DNA of 64,000 bases from Palleronia rufa (GTDB taxonomy: Bacteria; Pseudomonadota; Alphaproteobacteria; Rhodobacterales; Rhodobacteraceae), in the NCBI RefSeq assembly GCF_000743715.1, contig NZ_JQEY01000006.1, forward strand, positions 62,001 to 126,000, read 5' to 3'. This document shows positions 44,829-56,541 of this stretch, in pieces (the stretch's first letter is position 1; every line of letters begins with the position of its first letter). Made by a program: the position numbers and the translations under genes. Below the pieces are notes generated by a model. That model was not told the DNA's origin and ran no database searches. It saw only the letters and a list, made by a program, of their open reading frames with translations.

Positions 44829-46091
44829 ATGGACCGCACCCGTGCCGCCGCGCTCAGACTCCTGACCAGCGCGACCGATGAGGGCCGCCTGCTGGCGGAG
44901 GTGGAGGGCGACGTGCTCGGCCCCTTGCCGGGGCCGGAGCGCGCCCGGGCACGGCGTCTGGCGGTGGCGACGCTGCGCTGGCGCGACCGGGCGGATCGCG
45001 CGCTGGGCCCGTTCCTGCGGGTCAAGCCGTATCCCGAGGTGCTGAATGCCCTGCGCCTGGCGCTGGTCGAGATCCGGGTGGAGCGCGGTGCCGCCCATGG
45101 CGTGGTCGGCGCGATGGTCGAGATCGTGAAAGCGGGCGAGCGCACGGCGGGACAGGCGGGGCTGGTCAACGCGGTGCTGCGCAACGTGCTGCGCCAGCCG
45201 CCCGAAAGCTGGGACGCCCTGCCGCTGCCGCGCCTGCCGAAATGGCTGCGCAAGCCGCTTGTGGCCGACTACGGCAAGGCGACCGTCGCGGCGATGGAGG
45301 CGGTGTTCGCCGCGTCTCCGCCCCTTGACCTCACGGTGCGCGACGATGCCGGGGGCTGGGCCGCGAAGCTGGGGGCAGAGGTGCTGCCCACGGGCAGCCT
45401 GCGCCTGCGGGACGCGGGGCAGGTCAGCCTTCTGCCTGGGTATGCGGAGGGCGCGTGGTGGGTCCAGGATGCCGCCGCCGCGATCCCGGTGCAGGTTCTG
45501 GCGCCGCGACCTGGGGAACGGGTGCTGGACCTCTGTGCCGCGCCGGGGGGCAAGACGCTGCAACTGGCCGCCCGTGGCGCAGAGGTCACCGCGCTGGACC
45601 TGTCCGGCCCCCGCATGGCCCGGGTGACCGAGAACCTGTCGCGCTGCGGGCTCAAGGCGAACACGGTCATCGCCGATGCGTTGGACTGGATGCCGGACGT
45701 CCCGTTCGATGCCGTTCTTCTGGATGCGCCCTGCACCGCGACGGGTACCATCCGCCGGCATCCGGATCTGCCCGTCGCCAAGACCGGAGACAGCTTTCCC
45801 GCTCTCTTCGCGTTGCAGGAGCGACTGATCGACCGGGCGCTGACCCTGGTGCGGCCCGGCGGACGGGTGGTGTTCTGTACCTGCTCGCTGCTCATCGACG
45901 AGGGAGAGGAACAGATCCGCGACGCCGTGCTGCGCAATCCCGGCACCGGCGTGGACACCGCCCCGCTGCACCTGCCGGGGATCGAGCCCGGCTGGATCGG
46001 CCCGGAGGGCCTGCGCCTCAGGCCCGACTTCTGGGCCGGGCGCGGCGGCATGGACGGGTTTTTCGTGGCGGTTCTGCGCCGTTCGGCATGA
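44829..46091 (+). CDS. rsmB: 16S rRNA (cytosine-967-C5)-methyltransferase
   Basis: This is a 420-residue SAM-dependent enzyme. The N-terminal NusB-like RNA-binding domain (about 1-130) is followed by the methyltransferase: SAM loop LDLCAAPGGKTLQLA near 238, DAPCTATGTIRRHPDL near 305, and the catalytic cysteine in VVFCTCSLLIDEGEEQ near 352. ATG 44829 is used because it begins the conserved domain; 29 codons upstream are open but dissimilar. A heparinase-like gene follows. Confidence 0.92.
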   Translation: MDRTRAAALRLLTSATDEGRLLAEVEGDVLGPLPGPERARARRLAVATLRWRDRADRALGPFLRVKPYPEVLNALRLALVEIRVERGAAHGVVGAMVEIVKAGERTAGQAGLVNAVLRNVLRQPPESWDALPLPRLPKWLRKPLVADYGKATVAAMEAVFAASPPLDLTVRDDAGGWAAKLGAEVLPTGSLRLRDAGQVSLLPGYAEGAWWVQDAAAAIPVQVLAPRPGERVLDLCAAPGGKTLQLAARGAEVTALDLSGPRMARVTENLSRCGLKANTVIADALDWMPDVPFDAVLLDAPCTATGTIRRHPDLPVAKTGDSFPALFALQERLIDRALTLVRPGGRVVFCTCSLLIDEGEEQIRDAVLRNPGTGVDTAPLHLPGIEPGWIGPEGLRLRPDFWAGRGGMDGFFVAVLRRSA

Positions 46092-46164
46092 CCATCCCGA
46101 TGACACCGGGGCCGCGCCGGTCTAGGCTGACGCGAACAAGACGTGCGGGATACCGCTGACAGGC

Positions 46165-47874
46165 ATGGCCGAGCATCGACTTTCCTTCCTTGACCGGGCC
46201 CGGCTGCGGCGCGCGACGCGGCGCGGGCCGGAGGCCGGTATCGCACAAGCACCCGGCCCGCGCGGCATGGGCCATGTTGGCCGCGGGCAGCGGATGACCG
46301 CCGGCGCGTTCCTCTTCGCCGGCCACGCGGCCGACGCGCCGGACACCGCCATCTGGGACCTGCCCATAGCCGCCCCCCGTGCGCTGGAAGAGATCCACGG
46401 GTTCGCCTGGCTCGACGATCTGGCGGCGGCGGGCGATGCTGCCGCCCTGGCCTGCGCGCAGGGCTGGACCGACGACTGGCTCACCCGTTTCGGGGCCGGG
46501 GCCGGGCCGGGCTGGCGGGCGGACGTGCTGGGACGGCGGATCGCCCGCTGGATCGACCACGCGGAGCTTCTGATGGGCGGGGACGCCCCCCGCGATGCGG
46601 CCCTGCGCCGGTCGCTGGCGGCCCAGGCGCGGCTGCTGTCGCGCCGGTGGACGGCCGCGCCGCCGGGATCGCCCCGGATCGAGGCGCTCTGCGCGCTGCT
46701 TCTCGCCACGCATGTCCTGCCGGCGATCGGCAGAACGCGCGGGGCCGCCCTCACCGCCCTTGGCCGGGAGGTGTCCGCCGTGGTCGCCGCCGATGGCACC
46801 GTCGCCTCCCGCAATCCCGAAGCGCTCGCCGCGCTGTTCGTCCGGCTGGCCCGTCTGCGCGCCGATCTCTCCTCGGCGGATATGTCCCTGCCGAAAGACC
46901 TTGCCGACGCCCTTGCCGCCATGGCTCCGGTTCTGCGCAGCCTGCGCCATGCCGATGGCGGTCTTGCGCGGTTCCATGGCGGTGGACCGGGCGTGCCCGG
47001 CGTGCTGGACCAGGCCCTTGCCGCGTCGGGAACGCCGGTCGAGCCGCGGCTTGCGACCGCCATGGGCTATGCGCGCCTTTCCCATGGGCGCACGACGCTG
47101 CTGCTGGACGCCGCGTCGCCGCCCGAAGGGGATGCCTCGCGCCATGGCCACGCCGCCACCCTGGCGTTCGAGCTTACCTCCGGGCGGCGCCCTCTGGTGG
47201 TGAACTGCGGCGCGGGCGACGGCTTCGGCGACCGCTGGCGGCGGGCGTCCCGCGCCACGCCGTCGCAGTCCACCCTGGCCATCGACGGGTTTTCGTCCGC
47301 GCGCCTGGACCGGGCGGACGGCCACGGCCCATTGTGCGACACGCCCCGCGACGTGCGGATCGAGCGGCGGCGCGACGGCCGGTCCTCTGGCCTGGTCGCG
47401 GGCCATGACGGCTACGTGGCGACCCACGGGCTGACCCACGTGCGGCAGATCCACCTCTCGCGCGACGGGCGCGGCGTGCGGGGAGAGGACGTGCTCGCCA
47501 CGGTCGAAGGCGAAGACGAGCGCATCTTCGACCGTGCCCTGGTGGCTGCCAGGGGGCCGATCCCGTTCCGCGTGCGGTTTCACCTGCACCCCGATGTGGT
47601 GGCACGGACGGCCGATGATGGATCCTCGGTCGAACTCATGCTGAAATCGGGCGAGCTGTGGGTCTTCCGCGTCCAGGATGGCGCGTCGATGTCCCTGCAG
47701 CCATCGATCTACCTCGACGCCGGTCTGGCGGAGCCGCGGCCGACCGGGCAGATCGTCCTGAGCGCGACGGCGGCAAAATACGCGACGCGGGTCAGCTGGA
47801 CCCTTGCAAAAGCCCGGCAAACCCCCGATGCGGTGCGCGATACCGTTCACGAGGACCGGCCCGTGCTGGTCTGA
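46165..47874 (+). CDS. heparinase II/III-like protein
   Basis: This is a 569-residue protein: an alpha-helical toroid-like half (about 60-280; [12 protein letters not shown] and [13 protein letters not shown]) and a beta-sandwich half with the Hepar_II_III pattern, [20 protein letters not shown] near 340 and STLAIDG near 371. There is no clear signal peptide. Family members cleave uronic-acid polysaccharides; this type is often next to rsmB and purH in relatives, so a role in the cell's own glycan turnover is likelier than heparin use. Substrate unknown. Confidence 0.83.
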   Translation: MAEHRLSFLDRARLRRATRRGPEAGIAQAPGPRGMGHVGRGQRMTAGAFLFAGHAADAPDTAIWDLPIAAPRALEEIHGFAWLDDLAAAGDAAALACAQGWTDDWLTRFGAGAGPGWRADVLGRRIARWIDHAELLMGGDAPRDAALRRSLAAQARLLSRRWTAAPPGSPRIEALCALLLATHVLPAIGRTRGAALTALGREVSAVVAADGTVASRNPEALAALFVRLARLRADLSSADMSLPKDLADALAAMAPVLRSLRHADGGLARFHGGGPGVPGVLDQALAASGTPVEPRLATAMGYARLSHGRTTLLLDAASPPEGDASRHGHAATLAFELTSGRRPLVVNCGAGDGFGDRWRRASRATPSQSTLAIDGFSSARLDRADGHGPLCDTPRDVRIERRRDGRSSGLVAGHDGYVATHGLTHVRQIHLSRDGRGVRGEDVLATVEGEDERIFDRALVAARGPIPFRVRFHLHPDVVARTADDGSSVELMLKSGELWVFRVQDGASMSLQPSIYLDAGLAEPRPTGQIVLSATAAKYATRVSWTLAKARQTPDAVRDTVHEDRPVLV

Positions 47875-47893
47875 GCCGGGAGGAACCTGTCCG

Positions 47894-49480
47894 ATGCCCG
47901 ACCTGGTTGCCGTCAAGCGCGCGCTGATCTCGGTCTCAGACAAGACCGGGCTTGCCGATCTGGGTCGTGCCCTGGCCGCCCGCGGGATCGAGATCCTGTC
48001 CACCGGCGGTTCGGCCAAGGCCTTGCGCGACGTCGGCCTGACGGTGCGCGACGTGGCCGATGCGACGGGTTTTCCGGAAATGATGGACGGGCGGGTCAAG
48101 ACCCTGCATCCGGCGGTCCACGGCGGCCTGCTGGCGCTGCGCGACGACCCCGACCACATCGAGGCCATGGCGGCGCACGGGATCGGCGCCATCGATCTGC
48201 TGGTGGTGAACCTCTACCCGTTCGAGGCGACCGTCGCGCGCGGCGCGGATGCGGCGGAGGCGGTCGAGAACATCGACATCGGCGGCCCGGCGATGATCCG
48301 CGCGGCGGCCAAGAACCACCGCTTCGTGGCGACAGTGGTGGATGTAGGGGATTACGGCGCGTTGCTCGAAGAGCTCGACGCCCATGGCGGCGGGACGCGG
48401 CTGGCCTTTCGCCGGACCCTGGCGCAGCAGGCCTTTGCGCGCACGGCGGCCTATGACGCGGCGGTGTCCAACTGGATGGCCGACGCGATGGGTGAAATGG
48501 TCCCCCGCCGCAGGGCCGTGGCGGGGACCCTGCGCCAGGCCATGCGCTACGGCGAGAATCCGCACCAGCGGGCCGCGTTCTACACCGACGGCTCTGACCG
48601 GGCGGGCGTGGCGACAGCGGTTCAGCACCAGGGCAAGGCGCTGAGCTACAACAATATCAGCGACACCGACGCCGCGTTCGAACTGGTGAGCGAATTCGCC
48701 GACGCCCCGCCGACCTGCGTCATCGTCAAGCACGCCAACCCCTGCGGCGTCGCCCGGGGCGAAACGCTGGCCGAGGCCTACGCCCGCGCATTCGACTGCG
48801 ACCGGACGTCCGCCTTCGGCGGGATCGTGGCGCTGAACCGGCCCCTCGACGCGGAGACGGCGCGCGCGATCGTCGGCATCTTCACCGAAGTCGTGGTCGC
48901 GCCCGGCGCAACGGATGCGGCGCGGGAGGTGTTCGCCGCCAGGAAGAACCTGCGCCTGCTGACCACCGGCGGGCTGGCCGATGCGCGGGCCGCGGGGCAG
49001 GTCTGGAAACAGGTCTCCGGCGGGTATCTGGTGCAGGATCGCGACGCCGGTCACGTGGCCCGCGATACGCTGGACGTTGTCACGCAGCGCAAGCCGACGG
49101 ACCAACAGATCGACGATCTGCTGTTTGCGTGGACCGTCGCCAAGCATGTGAAATCCAACGCCATCGTCTACGCCAGGGACGGCGCGACGGTGGGCGTGGG
49201 GGCAGGGCAGATGAGCCGGGTTGACAGCACCCGCATCGCCGCCCGCAAGGCCTGCGACATGGCAGAGACGTTGGGCCTGCCGGACAGCCCCGCGGTCGGC
49301 TCCGTCGTCGCGTCGGATGCGTTCTTTCCCTTTCCCGACGGCCTGCTTGCGGCTGCGGAGGCGGGTGCGCGTGCGGTGATCCAGCCCGGCGGCTCCATGC
49401 GCGACGGGGAGGTGATCGCCGCCGCCGACGCGGCGGGGCTTGCCATGGTGTTCACCGGTCAGCGGCACTTTCGGCACTGA
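47894..49480 (+). CDS. purH: bifunctional AICAR transformylase / IMP cyclohydrolase
   Basis: This is a 528-residue enzyme for the last two steps of IMP synthesis. The N-terminal cyclohydrolase has [13 protein letters not shown] and [11 protein letters not shown], then [12 protein letters not shown]; the C-terminal transformylase has [14 protein letters not shown] near 216 and the catalytic [11 protein letters not shown] near 280. AGGAACC lies upstream of ATG 47894. It overlaps lspA by one base. Confidence 0.96.
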   Translation: MPDLVAVKRALISVSDKTGLADLGRALAARGIEILSTGGSAKALRDVGLTVRDVADATGFPEMMDGRVKTLHPAVHGGLLALRDDPDHIEAMAAHGIGAIDLLVVNLYPFEATVARGADAAEAVENIDIGGPAMIRAAAKNHRFVATVVDVGDYGALLEELDAHGGGTRLAFRRTLAQQAFARTAAYDAAVSNWMADAMGEMVPRRRAVAGTLRQAMRYGENPHQRAAFYTDGSDRAGVATAVQHQGKALSYNNISDTDAAFELVSEFADAPPTCVIVKHANPCGVARGETLAEAYARAFDCDRTSAFGGIVALNRPLDAETARAIVGIFTEVVVAPGATDAAREVFAARKNLRLLTTGGLADARAAGQVWKQVSGGYLVQDRDAGHVARDTLDVVTQRKPTDQQIDDLLFAWTVAKHVKSNAIVYARDGATVGVGAGQMSRVDSTRIAARKACDMAETLGLPDSPAVGSVVASDAFFPFPDGLLAAAEAGARAVIQPGGSMRDGEVIAAADAAGLAMVFTGQRHFRH

Positions 49481-49950
49481 TGCGCCGCCTCTGGATCATC
49501 GCCGCCGCGACCTTCGCGCTCGATCAGATCACCAAGCTGCTGGTGGTCCAGGTCGCGGGCCTGATCTCGCGCGGGACCATCGATGTGTTCGCGCCGTACG
49601 TGGTGTTCCGCATGGTCTGGAACCGCGGCGTCAACTTCGGCCTCATGGCCGGTGACGGCGCCTTGACCAAATGGATCCTGATCGGCGTGGCCTTGGCGAT
49701 CTCCGGCTGGGTGCTGCTCTGGATGCGGCGCGAGCGTCCGAACCGCTGGGCGATGGTCTCCGCCGGCCTGCTGATCGGCGGCGCGCTGGGCAATGTGGTG
49801 GACCGGCTGATCTACGGGGCGGTGGCCGATTTCCTGAACATGTCGTGCTGCGGATTGGAGAATCCCTACAGCTTCAACGTGGCCGATATCTCGATCTTCG
49901 CCGGGGCGCTCGGCCTCATCGTCTTTACCGGTCGCAACAAGACGGCGTGA
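49480..49950 (+). CDS. lspA: lipoprotein signal peptidase (signal peptidase II)
   Basis: This is a 156-residue membrane protease with four helices. The catalytic aspartates lie in NVVDRLIYGAVADFLN near residue 107 and SFNVADISIFAG near 131. An early DQITKLLVVQ helix and NRGVNFGL are also present. It cuts prolipoproteins at the lipid-modified cysteine, as needed for the lipoprotein encoded next. It starts in the last base of purH. Confidence 0.95.
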   Translation: MRRLWIIAAATFALDQITKLLVVQVAGLISRGTIDVFAPYVVFRMVWNRGVNFGLMAGDGALTKWILIGVALAISGWVLLWMRRERPNRWAMVSAGLLIGGALGNVVDRLIYGAVADFLNMSCCGLENPYSFNVADISIFAGALGLIVFTGRNKTA

Positions 49951-50003
49951 CGGGGGCGGGCGGATCGGCTAAACCTCGGCATCGTGGACCCAGGAGGCTC
50001 GGG

Positions 50004-50516
50004 ATGAGACCGATTTTGCGCATCGTGGCGGTTGTCGCCCTGGCCGGACTGGCCGGTTGCGGCGGAACGCCCGATCTCGTCCGTCTCAGCAAGGACGGTC
50101 CAGGCCCGGATGAATTCGGTATCCTGCCCAACAAGCCGCTGGCGCAGCCGACCAACCTTGCAGAACTGCCGGCGCCGACGCCCGGAGGGGCCAACCGCGG
50201 CGACCAGACTCCCCTGTCGGACGCGGTTGCCGCGCTGGGCGGGCGTCCCGGCGGCGCCACCGCCGGCGTGCAGGGACCGCAGCTGATCGCCCGCGCGTCG
50301 CGTTTCGGGGTGGATCGCGGCATCCGCACGACCCTGGCCCAGGAAGATCTGGCGTTTCGCCAGCGCAACGACCGGCGCCCGCTGGAGAGGCTCTTCGGCA
50401 CCAACGTCTATTTCGGTGCCTACGAAAGGCTGTCTCTGGACCAGTACGCCGAACTCGAACGTCTGCGCCGGCGGGGCATTCGCACGCCCGCCGCCCCGCC
50501 CCCCGGCGCCGACTGA
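50004..50516 (+). CDS. DUF3035 lipoprotein
   Basis: This is a 170-residue protein with a lipoprotein signal ending VALAGLAGC, so Cys18 should be lipidated by the product of the neighbouring lspA system. The mature part, with DEFGILPNKPLAQP, RGDQTPLSDAVAALGG and a Pro-rich end, matches the DUF3035 family of Rhodobacterales and relatives. The function is unknown. AGGAGG lies just upstream of the ATG at 50004. Confidence 0.86.
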   Translation: MRPILRIVAVVALAGLAGCGGTPDLVRLSKDGPGPDEFGILPNKPLAQPTNLAELPAPTPGGANRGDQTPLSDAVAALGGRPGGATAGVQGPQLIARASRFGVDRGIRTTLAQEDLAFRQRNDRRPLERLFGTNVYFGAYERLSLDQYAELERLRRRGIRTPAAPPPGAD

Positions 50517-50611
50517 CGCGCACGCGACTTCACGTCGCCGTGGACCCCGATTGCGCCCGTCCGCCGCGCGGCTAGGTTGACGCGTGATTTGTCCCGCAGA
50601 GGTCTTTTCCC

Positions 50612-52027
50612 ATGCATCGCCTGATCCCCGCTGCCGCCGTTGTGCTGAGCGCGGCGCTTCCCGCCCGCGCGGCGGAGGTCGACACCTTCACGCTCGACAA
50701 CGGGATGGAGGTCGTCGTCCTGGAGGACCACCGCGCGCCGGTGGTCGTCCAGATGGTATGGTACCGGGTGGGCGCGGCGGATGAAGAACCGGGCGTCTCC
50801 GGCGTCGCGCATTACCTGGAGCACCTGATGTTCAAGGGCACGGACGATCTGGAGCCGGGCGAGTTCTCTCGCGTTGTCGCGGCCCAGGGCGGCAGCGACA
50901 ACGCCTTTACCGGGCCCGATTACACCGCCTATTTCCAGCGCGTGGCGGCCGACCGGCTGGGTCTGATGATGGAGATGGAGGCCGACCGGATGCGCGACCT
51001 TCAACTCGACGACCGCGACATCGCCACCGAACTCCGCGTCGTTCAGGAAGAGCGCAACCAGCGGATCGAGAACGACCCCGGCGCGCTTTTCGCCGAGCAG
51101 CGCGACGCCGCCCAGTACCTCAACCATCCCTACGGCCGCCCGGTGATCGGCTGGATGCAGGAGGTGGAGGCGCTTGACCTTGAGGACGCGCTGTCCTTCT
51201 ACCGCCGCTACTACGCGCCGAACAACGCGATCCTGGTCGTGGCGGGCGACGTGACGCCGGACGAGGTCCGAACCCTGGCGGAGAGGTACTACGGCCCCGT
51301 TGAACCGACCGAGGACCTGCCCCGGCGCATGCGCCCGCAGGAGCCGCCGCAGCTTGCCGAACGGCGCATCGTGTTCGAGGATCCCCGCGTCGCGCAACCC
51401 TATGTCATCCGCACCTACCTGGCGCCCGAGCGCGATCCCGGCGCGCAGGAGACGGCAGCCGCGCTGACCCTTCTGGCCGAGATCCTGGGATCGGGTCAGA
51501 CGTCGGAACTGGCGACCCGGCTGCAATTCGGAACCGGCGAGGCGCTTTATTCCTCTGCCTTCTACAACGGCACGTCCTATGACGACACGACCTTCGGCCT
51601 TGTGGTGGTGCCCGCACCGGGCGTGTCGCTGGAAGATGCCGAAGCGGCCCTTGACCGGGCCCTGGCGGCGTTCCTGGAGGATGGCGTGGACGCCGGGCAG
51701 CTCGACCGGATCAAGACCCAGATCCGCGCCAGCGAGATCTACGAATCCGACAGCCCGCAATCGCTGGCGAACCGCTATGGGCGGGCACTGACTTCCGGTC
51801 TGACGCTCGACGATATCGAGGCATGGCCCGATGTGCTGGACGCGGTGACCGCCGACGACATCCTCGCCGCCGCGCGGGAGGTGCTGGACCGCGATCGTTC
51901 GGTGACCGGCTACCTGACCGCGCCGGACACCGCGCCGGACGACGCCGTGGCCCCGGCGCCCGCCTCGGCCACCGCGCGCGACGCGGCCCCCGCGCCGAAC
52001 CCCGAGACCAGGGAGACCGTGCAATGA
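50612..52027 (+). CDS. M16 zinc peptidase (active subunit)
   Basis: This is a 471-residue periplasmic protease with a signal peptide ending near ARAAEV. The inverted zinc motif HYLEH at residues 67-71, with the downstream glutamate region VVQEERNQRIENDPG near 143, is intact, and the R-Y pair region in the second half is recognisable. The C-terminal 30 residues are Ala/Pro-rich. It overlaps a second M16 gene by ATGA; in such pairs one subunit is active and the other supplies substrate binding. Confidence 0.9.
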   Translation: MHRLIPAAAVVLSAALPARAAEVDTFTLDNGMEVVVLEDHRAPVVVQMVWYRVGAADEEPGVSGVAHYLEHLMFKGTDDLEPGEFSRVVAAQGGSDNAFTGPDYTAYFQRVAADRLGLMMEMEADRMRDLQLDDRDIATELRVVQEERNQRIENDPGALFAEQRDAAQYLNHPYGRPVIGWMQEVEALDLEDALSFYRRYYAPNNAILVVAGDVTPDEVRTLAERYYGPVEPTEDLPRRMRPQEPPQLAERRIVFEDPRVAQPYVIRTYLAPERDPGAQETAAALTLLAEILGSGQTSELATRLQFGTGEALYSSAFYNGTSYDDTTFGLVVVPAPGVSLEDAEAALDRALAAFLEDGVDAGQLDRIKTQIRASEIYESDSPQSLANRYGRALTSGLTLDDIEAWPDVLDAVTADDILAAAREVLDRDRSVTGYLTAPDTAPDDAVAPAPASATARDAAPAPNPETRETVQ

Positions 52028-53325
52028 TCCGCCTCACCCTTGCCATGCTGCTCGCCCTGGCCGCGCTGCCGGTTCGCGCCGCCGTCGAGATCCAGCAAGT
52101 GACCTCTCCGGGCGGCATCGACGCCTGGCTGGTCGAAGAGAGCTCGATACCGTTCACCGCGCTGGAAATCCGCTTTGGGCCGGGCGCCGCGCTCGACCGG
52201 ACGGGCAAGCGCGGCGCGGTGAACCTGATGGCCGGGCTGCTGGAGGAAGGCACCGGCGATCTGGACGCCCAGGGGTTCGCCGCCGCCCGCGACGCCCTGG
52301 CCGCGTCGTTCGACTACGACGCCTATGACGATGCGGTGAGCGTATCGGCGCGCTTCCTGACGGAAAACCGCGATGCGGCGGTGGACCTGCTGCGCCGGTC
52401 GCTGGTCGAGCCGGCCTTTGCGCAGGACGCTGTCGACCGGGTCCGCGACCAGGTGCTGTCGGTGATCGCGCGCGACTCGACGGACCCCGGCGCCATCGCG
52501 CGTCGGATCTGGGACGCCCGGGCGTTTCCGGACCATCCCTATGGCCAGCCGGTCGAAGGCACGGTCGAGAGCGTGACCGCACTCACCCGAGAGGATATCG
52601 TCCAGGCCCATCGCGACACGCTGGTGCGGGACAATCTCTATGTCTCCGCCGTGGGCGACATCACGCCGGAGGCGCTGGGCAAGCTCTTGGACGACCTGCT
52701 GGGCGCGCTGCCGGAAACGTCGGATGCGACCCCGCCGGGCGACGCGGGCTGGAACCTGGCGCCCGGCGTGAGCGTCGTGGACTACGACACGCCGCAGTCG
52801 GTGATCCTTTTCGGCCATGAGGGGATCGCGCGCGACGACCCGGATTTCATGACCGCCTATATCCTGAACGAGATCTTCGGCGGATCCGGCTTCAACTCCC
52901 GTCTGATGGAGGAGGTGCGCGTCAAGCGCGGCCTGACCTACGGGATCGGCACCTATCTGGCGCCCATGGACTACGCGGCGATGATCGGCGGTCAGGCGGC
53001 CTCTGCCAACGCGACCGCGGGCGCCCTTGTGGATGTGGTGCGAGAGGAATGGGGCCGGGTGGCCGAGGGGGTCACGGAAGAGGAACTGGCCGAGGTCAAG
53101 ACCTACCTCACCGGGGCCTATCCCCTGCGCTTCGACGGCAACGCCAATATCGCGCAGATCCTGGTGGGGATGCAGATGGACGGGCTGCCGACGGACTATG
53201 TGGCGACGCGCAACGATGAGGTGGAGGCCGTGACGCTGGACGACATCCGCCGGGTGGCCCGGCGGATCTACCGCCCGGAGGACCTGTCCTTCGTGATCGT
53301 CGGCCGGCCAGAGGGCACGAACTAG
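52024..53325 (+). CDS. M16 family protein without zinc motif (inactive partner)
   Basis: This is a 433-residue secreted protein (signal peptide ending VRAAVE). Where the active subunit has HYLEH, it reads NLMAGLLEEGTGD, so no zinc site is present. It keeps the substrate-pocket features, including RVKRGLTYGIGTYL near 300 (the R-x-x-x-Y pair). It is probably the non-catalytic half of a heterodimer with the upstream gene, as with mitochondrial processing peptidase. Its stop is followed by 57 bases before mutL. Confidence 0.9.
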   Translation: MIRLTLAMLLALAALPVRAAVEIQQVTSPGGIDAWLVEESSIPFTALEIRFGPGAALDRTGKRGAVNLMAGLLEEGTGDLDAQGFAAARDALAASFDYDAYDDAVSVSARFLTENRDAAVDLLRRSLVEPAFAQDAVDRVRDQVLSVIARDSTDPGAIARRIWDARAFPDHPYGQPVEGTVESVTALTREDIVQAHRDTLVRDNLYVSAVGDITPEALGKLLDDLLGALPETSDATPPGDAGWNLAPGVSVVDYDTPQSVILFGHEGIARDDPDFMTAYILNEIFGGSGFNSRLMEEVRVKRGLTYGIGTYLAPMDYAAMIGGQAASANATAGALVDVVREEWGRVAEGVTEEELAEVKTYLTGAYPLRFDGNANIAQILVGMQMDGLPTDYVATRNDEVEAVTLDDIRRVARRIYRPEDLSFVIVGRPEGTN

Positions 53326-53382
53326 CGCCACCACTGTTTTCGACGTTTCAGAATCGCGGGGGATCGTGCTACCCCTAGGGGC

Positions 53383-55206
53383 ATGACCGCCCATGACCGC
53401 AATATCTCACGGCCCGCCATACGTCAGCTGGACGATTCGGCCATCAACCGGATCGCCGCCGGAGAGGTGGTCGAGCGTCCCGCGTCGGCGGTAAAGGAAC
53501 TGGTGGAGAACGCCATCGACGCCGGTGCGACCCGCATCGCCATCGATTACGCGGATGGCGGCAAGACGCTGATCCGCGTCACCGACGACGGCTGCGGCAT
53601 GTCGGCGGAGGACCTGCCCCTGGCGCTGTCCCGCCACGCCACGTCCAAGATCGACGGCGACGACCTGCTCAACATCCGCTCGTTCGGGTTCCGCGGCGAG
53701 GCGCTGCCGTCCCTGGGCGCCGTGGGCCGCCTGACGCTGACCTCCCGCGCCGCGGGCGGCGACGGCGCGTGCCTGTCCGTCGCCGGCGGGCGGGTGGCCC
53801 CGGTCAGGCCCGCCGCGATCCGGGCCGGCACCGTGGTCGAGCTGCGCGACCTCTTCTACGCCACGCCCGCGCGGCTGAAGTTCCTGCGCACCGACCGGGC
53901 CGAGGCGCAGGCCATCGGCGATGTGGTCCGGCGGCTGGCCATGGCCGAACCCCTCATCGGCTTCGACCTGCGCGATGTCTCTGGCGGCGGAGAGGGGCGC
54001 GATCTGTTCCGGGCCGAGGCCGGCCAGGGCGATCTCTTCGATGCGCTCCACGCCCGGCTGGCTTGCGTCCTGGGCGCCGCGTTCGCGGAGAACGCGCTGC
54101 GGATCGACGCCGAGCGCGAGGGCGTGTCGCTCTCGGGTTTTGCCGCGTTGCCGACGTTTTCGCGCGGCGGGGCGAGCCATCAGTACCTTTTCGTCAACGG
54201 CCGCCCGGTCCGGGACAAGCTGTTGTACGGCGCTTTGCGCGGCGCCTATCAGGATTTCCTCAGCCGCGATCGTCATCCCGTCGCCGCGCTCTTCGTGGAA
54301 CTCGACCCCGCGCGGGTCGATCAGAACGTCCACCCCGCCAAGACAGAAGTGCGGTTCCGCGAACCCGGCGTCGTGCGCGGGCTGATCGTTTCCGGCCTGA
54401 AGCACGCGCTGGCCGGGGCCGGGCACCGGGCGTCCACCACCGTCGCTGCGGCGACGCTGGGCGCGTTCCGGCCCGGGCCGGAGGCGCCGCGCGTCTATCA
54501 GATGGATCGCGCGCAGCCGCGCCCCGCGACCGGCTTCGCCGAGTCCCCCGCGCCGTTCGACTGGGACGCGCCCCAGGTCACGGCGCGGGTCGAGGAGGAG
54601 TGCGCGGCGGATAGCCCGGCGGAGCAGTTCCCCCTGGGTGCCGCGCGGGGCCAGGTCCATGAGAACTACATCATCGCGCAGACCGCGCGGGGCATGGTCA
54701 TCGTCGACCAGCACGCCGCCCACGAACGGCTGGTCTATGAGACCCTCAAGCGGCAGATGGCCGAAAGCGGCGTCGCCGCGCAGGCCCTTCTGATCCCAGA
54801 GATCGTCACCCTTGGCGAAGGCGACGCCGCCCGCCTGATGGAAATTGCCAAGGATCTCCACACCATGGGCCTGACGCTGGAACCCTTCGGCAGCGGCGCC
54901 GTCGCCGTGCGCGAGACCCCCGCGATACTGGGTGAGGTAAATGCCGAGGCGATGCTGCGCGACATCCTCGATGAACTCGACGATGCCGGAGACTCGCTAT
55001 CGGTTCGCGCCCGTATCGACGCGGTGCTGAGCCGGATGGCCTGTCATGGCTCTGTCCGGTCGGGACGGCGGATGCGCGCCGAGGAGATGAACGCGCTCCT
55101 GCGGCAGATGGAGGCCACGCCCCATTCAGGCCAATGCAACCATGGCCGCCCCACCTATGTGGAACTGAAGCTGGCGGACATAGAACGGCTTTTTGGACGC
55201 ACATGA
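53383..55206 (+). CDS. mutL: DNA mismatch repair protein MutL, endonuclease type
   Basis: This is a 607-residue protein. The N-terminal GHKL ATPase shows [20 protein letters not shown] near 20, [12 protein letters not shown] near 66, and [14 protein letters not shown] near 100. The C-terminal domain contains [12 protein letters not shown], an exact match to the DQHA-x2-E-x4-E metal site of MutL nucleases, plus [12 protein letters not shown] at the end. It therefore probably nicks the daughter strand itself. A linker of about 90 Pro/Ala-rich residues joins the domains. It overlaps rmuC by ATGA. Confidence 0.95.
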   Translation: MTAHDRNISRPAIRQLDDSAINRIAAGEVVERPASAVKELVENAIDAGATRIAIDYADGGKTLIRVTDDGCGMSAEDLPLALSRHATSKIDGDDLLNIRSFGFRGEALPSLGAVGRLTLTSRAAGGDGACLSVAGGRVAPVRPAAIRAGTVVELRDLFYATPARLKFLRTDRAEAQAIGDVVRRLAMAEPLIGFDLRDVSGGGEGRDLFRAEAGQGDLFDALHARLACVLGAAFAENALRIDAEREGVSLSGFAALPTFSRGGASHQYLFVNGRPVRDKLLYGALRGAYQDFLSRDRHPVAALFVELDPARVDQNVHPAKTEVRFREPGVVRGLIVSGLKHALAGAGHRASTTVAAATLGAFRPGPEAPRVYQMDRAQPRPATGFAESPAPFDWDAPQVTARVEEECAADSPAEQFPLGAARGQVHENYIIAQTARGMVIVDQHAAHERLVYETLKRQMAESGVAAQALLIPEIVTLGEGDAARLMEIAKDLHTMGLTLEPFGSGAVAVRETPAILGEVNAEAMLRDILDELDDAGDSLSVRARIDAVLSRMACHGSVRSGRRMRAEEMNALLRQMEATPHSGQCNHGRPTYVELKLADIERLFGRT

Positions 55207-56411
55207 ACACGGTTCTCGCACCTCTTCTGGAAGATCCGGCCGCGCTGGGACTGATCCTTGGCGCGGTTGCACTTGTCTTGCTGTTGCTGTCGGTCATCCG
55301 GGCTGGCCGCTCTGCCCGCGTGACGGAGGCTCTGGCGCGTGAGATCCGGCGCATGGGCGGCGACATGGACCGGCTGGGAGAGGGCCAGACCCGTCTGGCG
55401 GGCTCTCTCCAGACAGTGAGCGAGACGGCCGCCCAGACGCAGCTGCGCGTCCTGCAAACGGTAGAATCGCGCCTGGCGGAGGTCCAGCGCCAGATGGGCG
55501 AGCGGCTGGCGGACAGCGGCGTGCGGCAGCAACGCTCGATCTCCGAGATGCAGGAGCGGATGCAGGAGGTGCTGAACGGCCAGACCCAGCGCACGGCCAC
55601 GTCCCTGACCCAGCTGCAGGAGCGGCTGGCGACCATCGACCGCGCCCAGGACAATATCCAGAAACTGTCCGGCGACGTGCTGTCGTTGCAGGACATCCTG
55701 GCCAACAAGCAGCGCCGCGGCGCCTTCGGCGAGATCCAGCTGCACGACATCGTGTCGAAGGCGCTGCCGGCGGACAGCTATACCTGGCAGGCGACGCTCT
55801 CGACCGGGGCGCGGGCCGATTGCCTGATCCACCTGCCGGACCCTCCGGGCCCCATCGTCGTGGACGCCAAGTTCCCCTTGGAGGCCTATGAGACCTACGT
55901 CGCGGCCCAAACGCCGGAGGAGGCGAAGCGCGCCCTGTCGGGCCTGGGGCAGGCCGTCCGGAAGCACATCCGCGACATCGCGCAGAAATACATCCTGGAT
56001 GGCGAGACGGCGGACGGCGCGCTGATGTTCCTGCCGTCAGAGGCGGTCTATGCCGAACTCCACGCGCGGCTGTCCCATGTCGTGCGCGAAGGCTTCGCCG
56101 CGCGGGTCTGGATCGTCTCGCCGACCACCTGCATGGCCACGCTCAACACCATGCGCGCCGTGCTCAAGGACGCGCGGATGCGCGATCAGGCCGGCGCGAT
56201 CCGGCGCGAACTGGGCCTGCTGCATGGCGATCTTCAGCGGCTGGGCGACCGTGTCGGCAACCTCGACCGGCATTTCGAGCTGGCGCGCCGCGACGTGGAG
56301 CAGATCAGAACCTCTGCCGAGAAGGCGGGACGGCGCTCTGGCCGGCTCCATGATTTCGACTTCGACGACAGCGGCGGCGATACGCCCGCGCTTCTGTCCG
56401 CGGGGGAGTGA
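55203..56411 (+). CDS. rmuC: DNA recombination protein RmuC
   Basis: This is a 402-residue protein: one N-terminal membrane helix (about 14-32), a long coiled coil (about 45-175), then the nuclease-like domain with [19 protein letters not shown] near 178, [12 protein letters not shown] near 218, and [11 protein letters not shown] near 280. RmuC reduces certain recombination events such as inversions at short repeats, consistent with its coupling to mutL. The start at 55203 overlaps the mutL stop. Confidence 0.93.
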   Translation: MNTVLAPLLEDPAALGLILGAVALVLLLLSVIRAGRSARVTEALAREIRRMGGDMDRLGEGQTRLAGSLQTVSETAAQTQLRVLQTVESRLAEVQRQMGERLADSGVRQQRSISEMQERMQEVLNGQTQRTATSLTQLQERLATIDRAQDNIQKLSGDVLSLQDILANKQRRGAFGEIQLHDIVSKALPADSYTWQATLSTGARADCLIHLPDPPGPIVVDAKFPLEAYETYVAAQTPEEAKRALSGLGQAVRKHIRDIAQKYILDGETADGALMFLPSEAVYAELHARLSHVVREGFAARVWIVSPTTCMATLNTMRAVLKDARMRDQAGAIRRELGLLHGDLQRLGDRVGNLDRHFELARRDVEQIRTSAEKAGRRSGRLHDFDFDDSGGDTPALLSAGE

Positions 56412-56541
56412 GACCTAGTGACGCGCGGAGTGTCCCCTTCCGGACCGGGTCTGCTATGTGCTGTCACAGAATGAAACCCGGCTGCGCGGATCTGCGTGCC
56501 TGTACGCGACAACAGACACCCTGCGGAGACGCCGAGTCCAC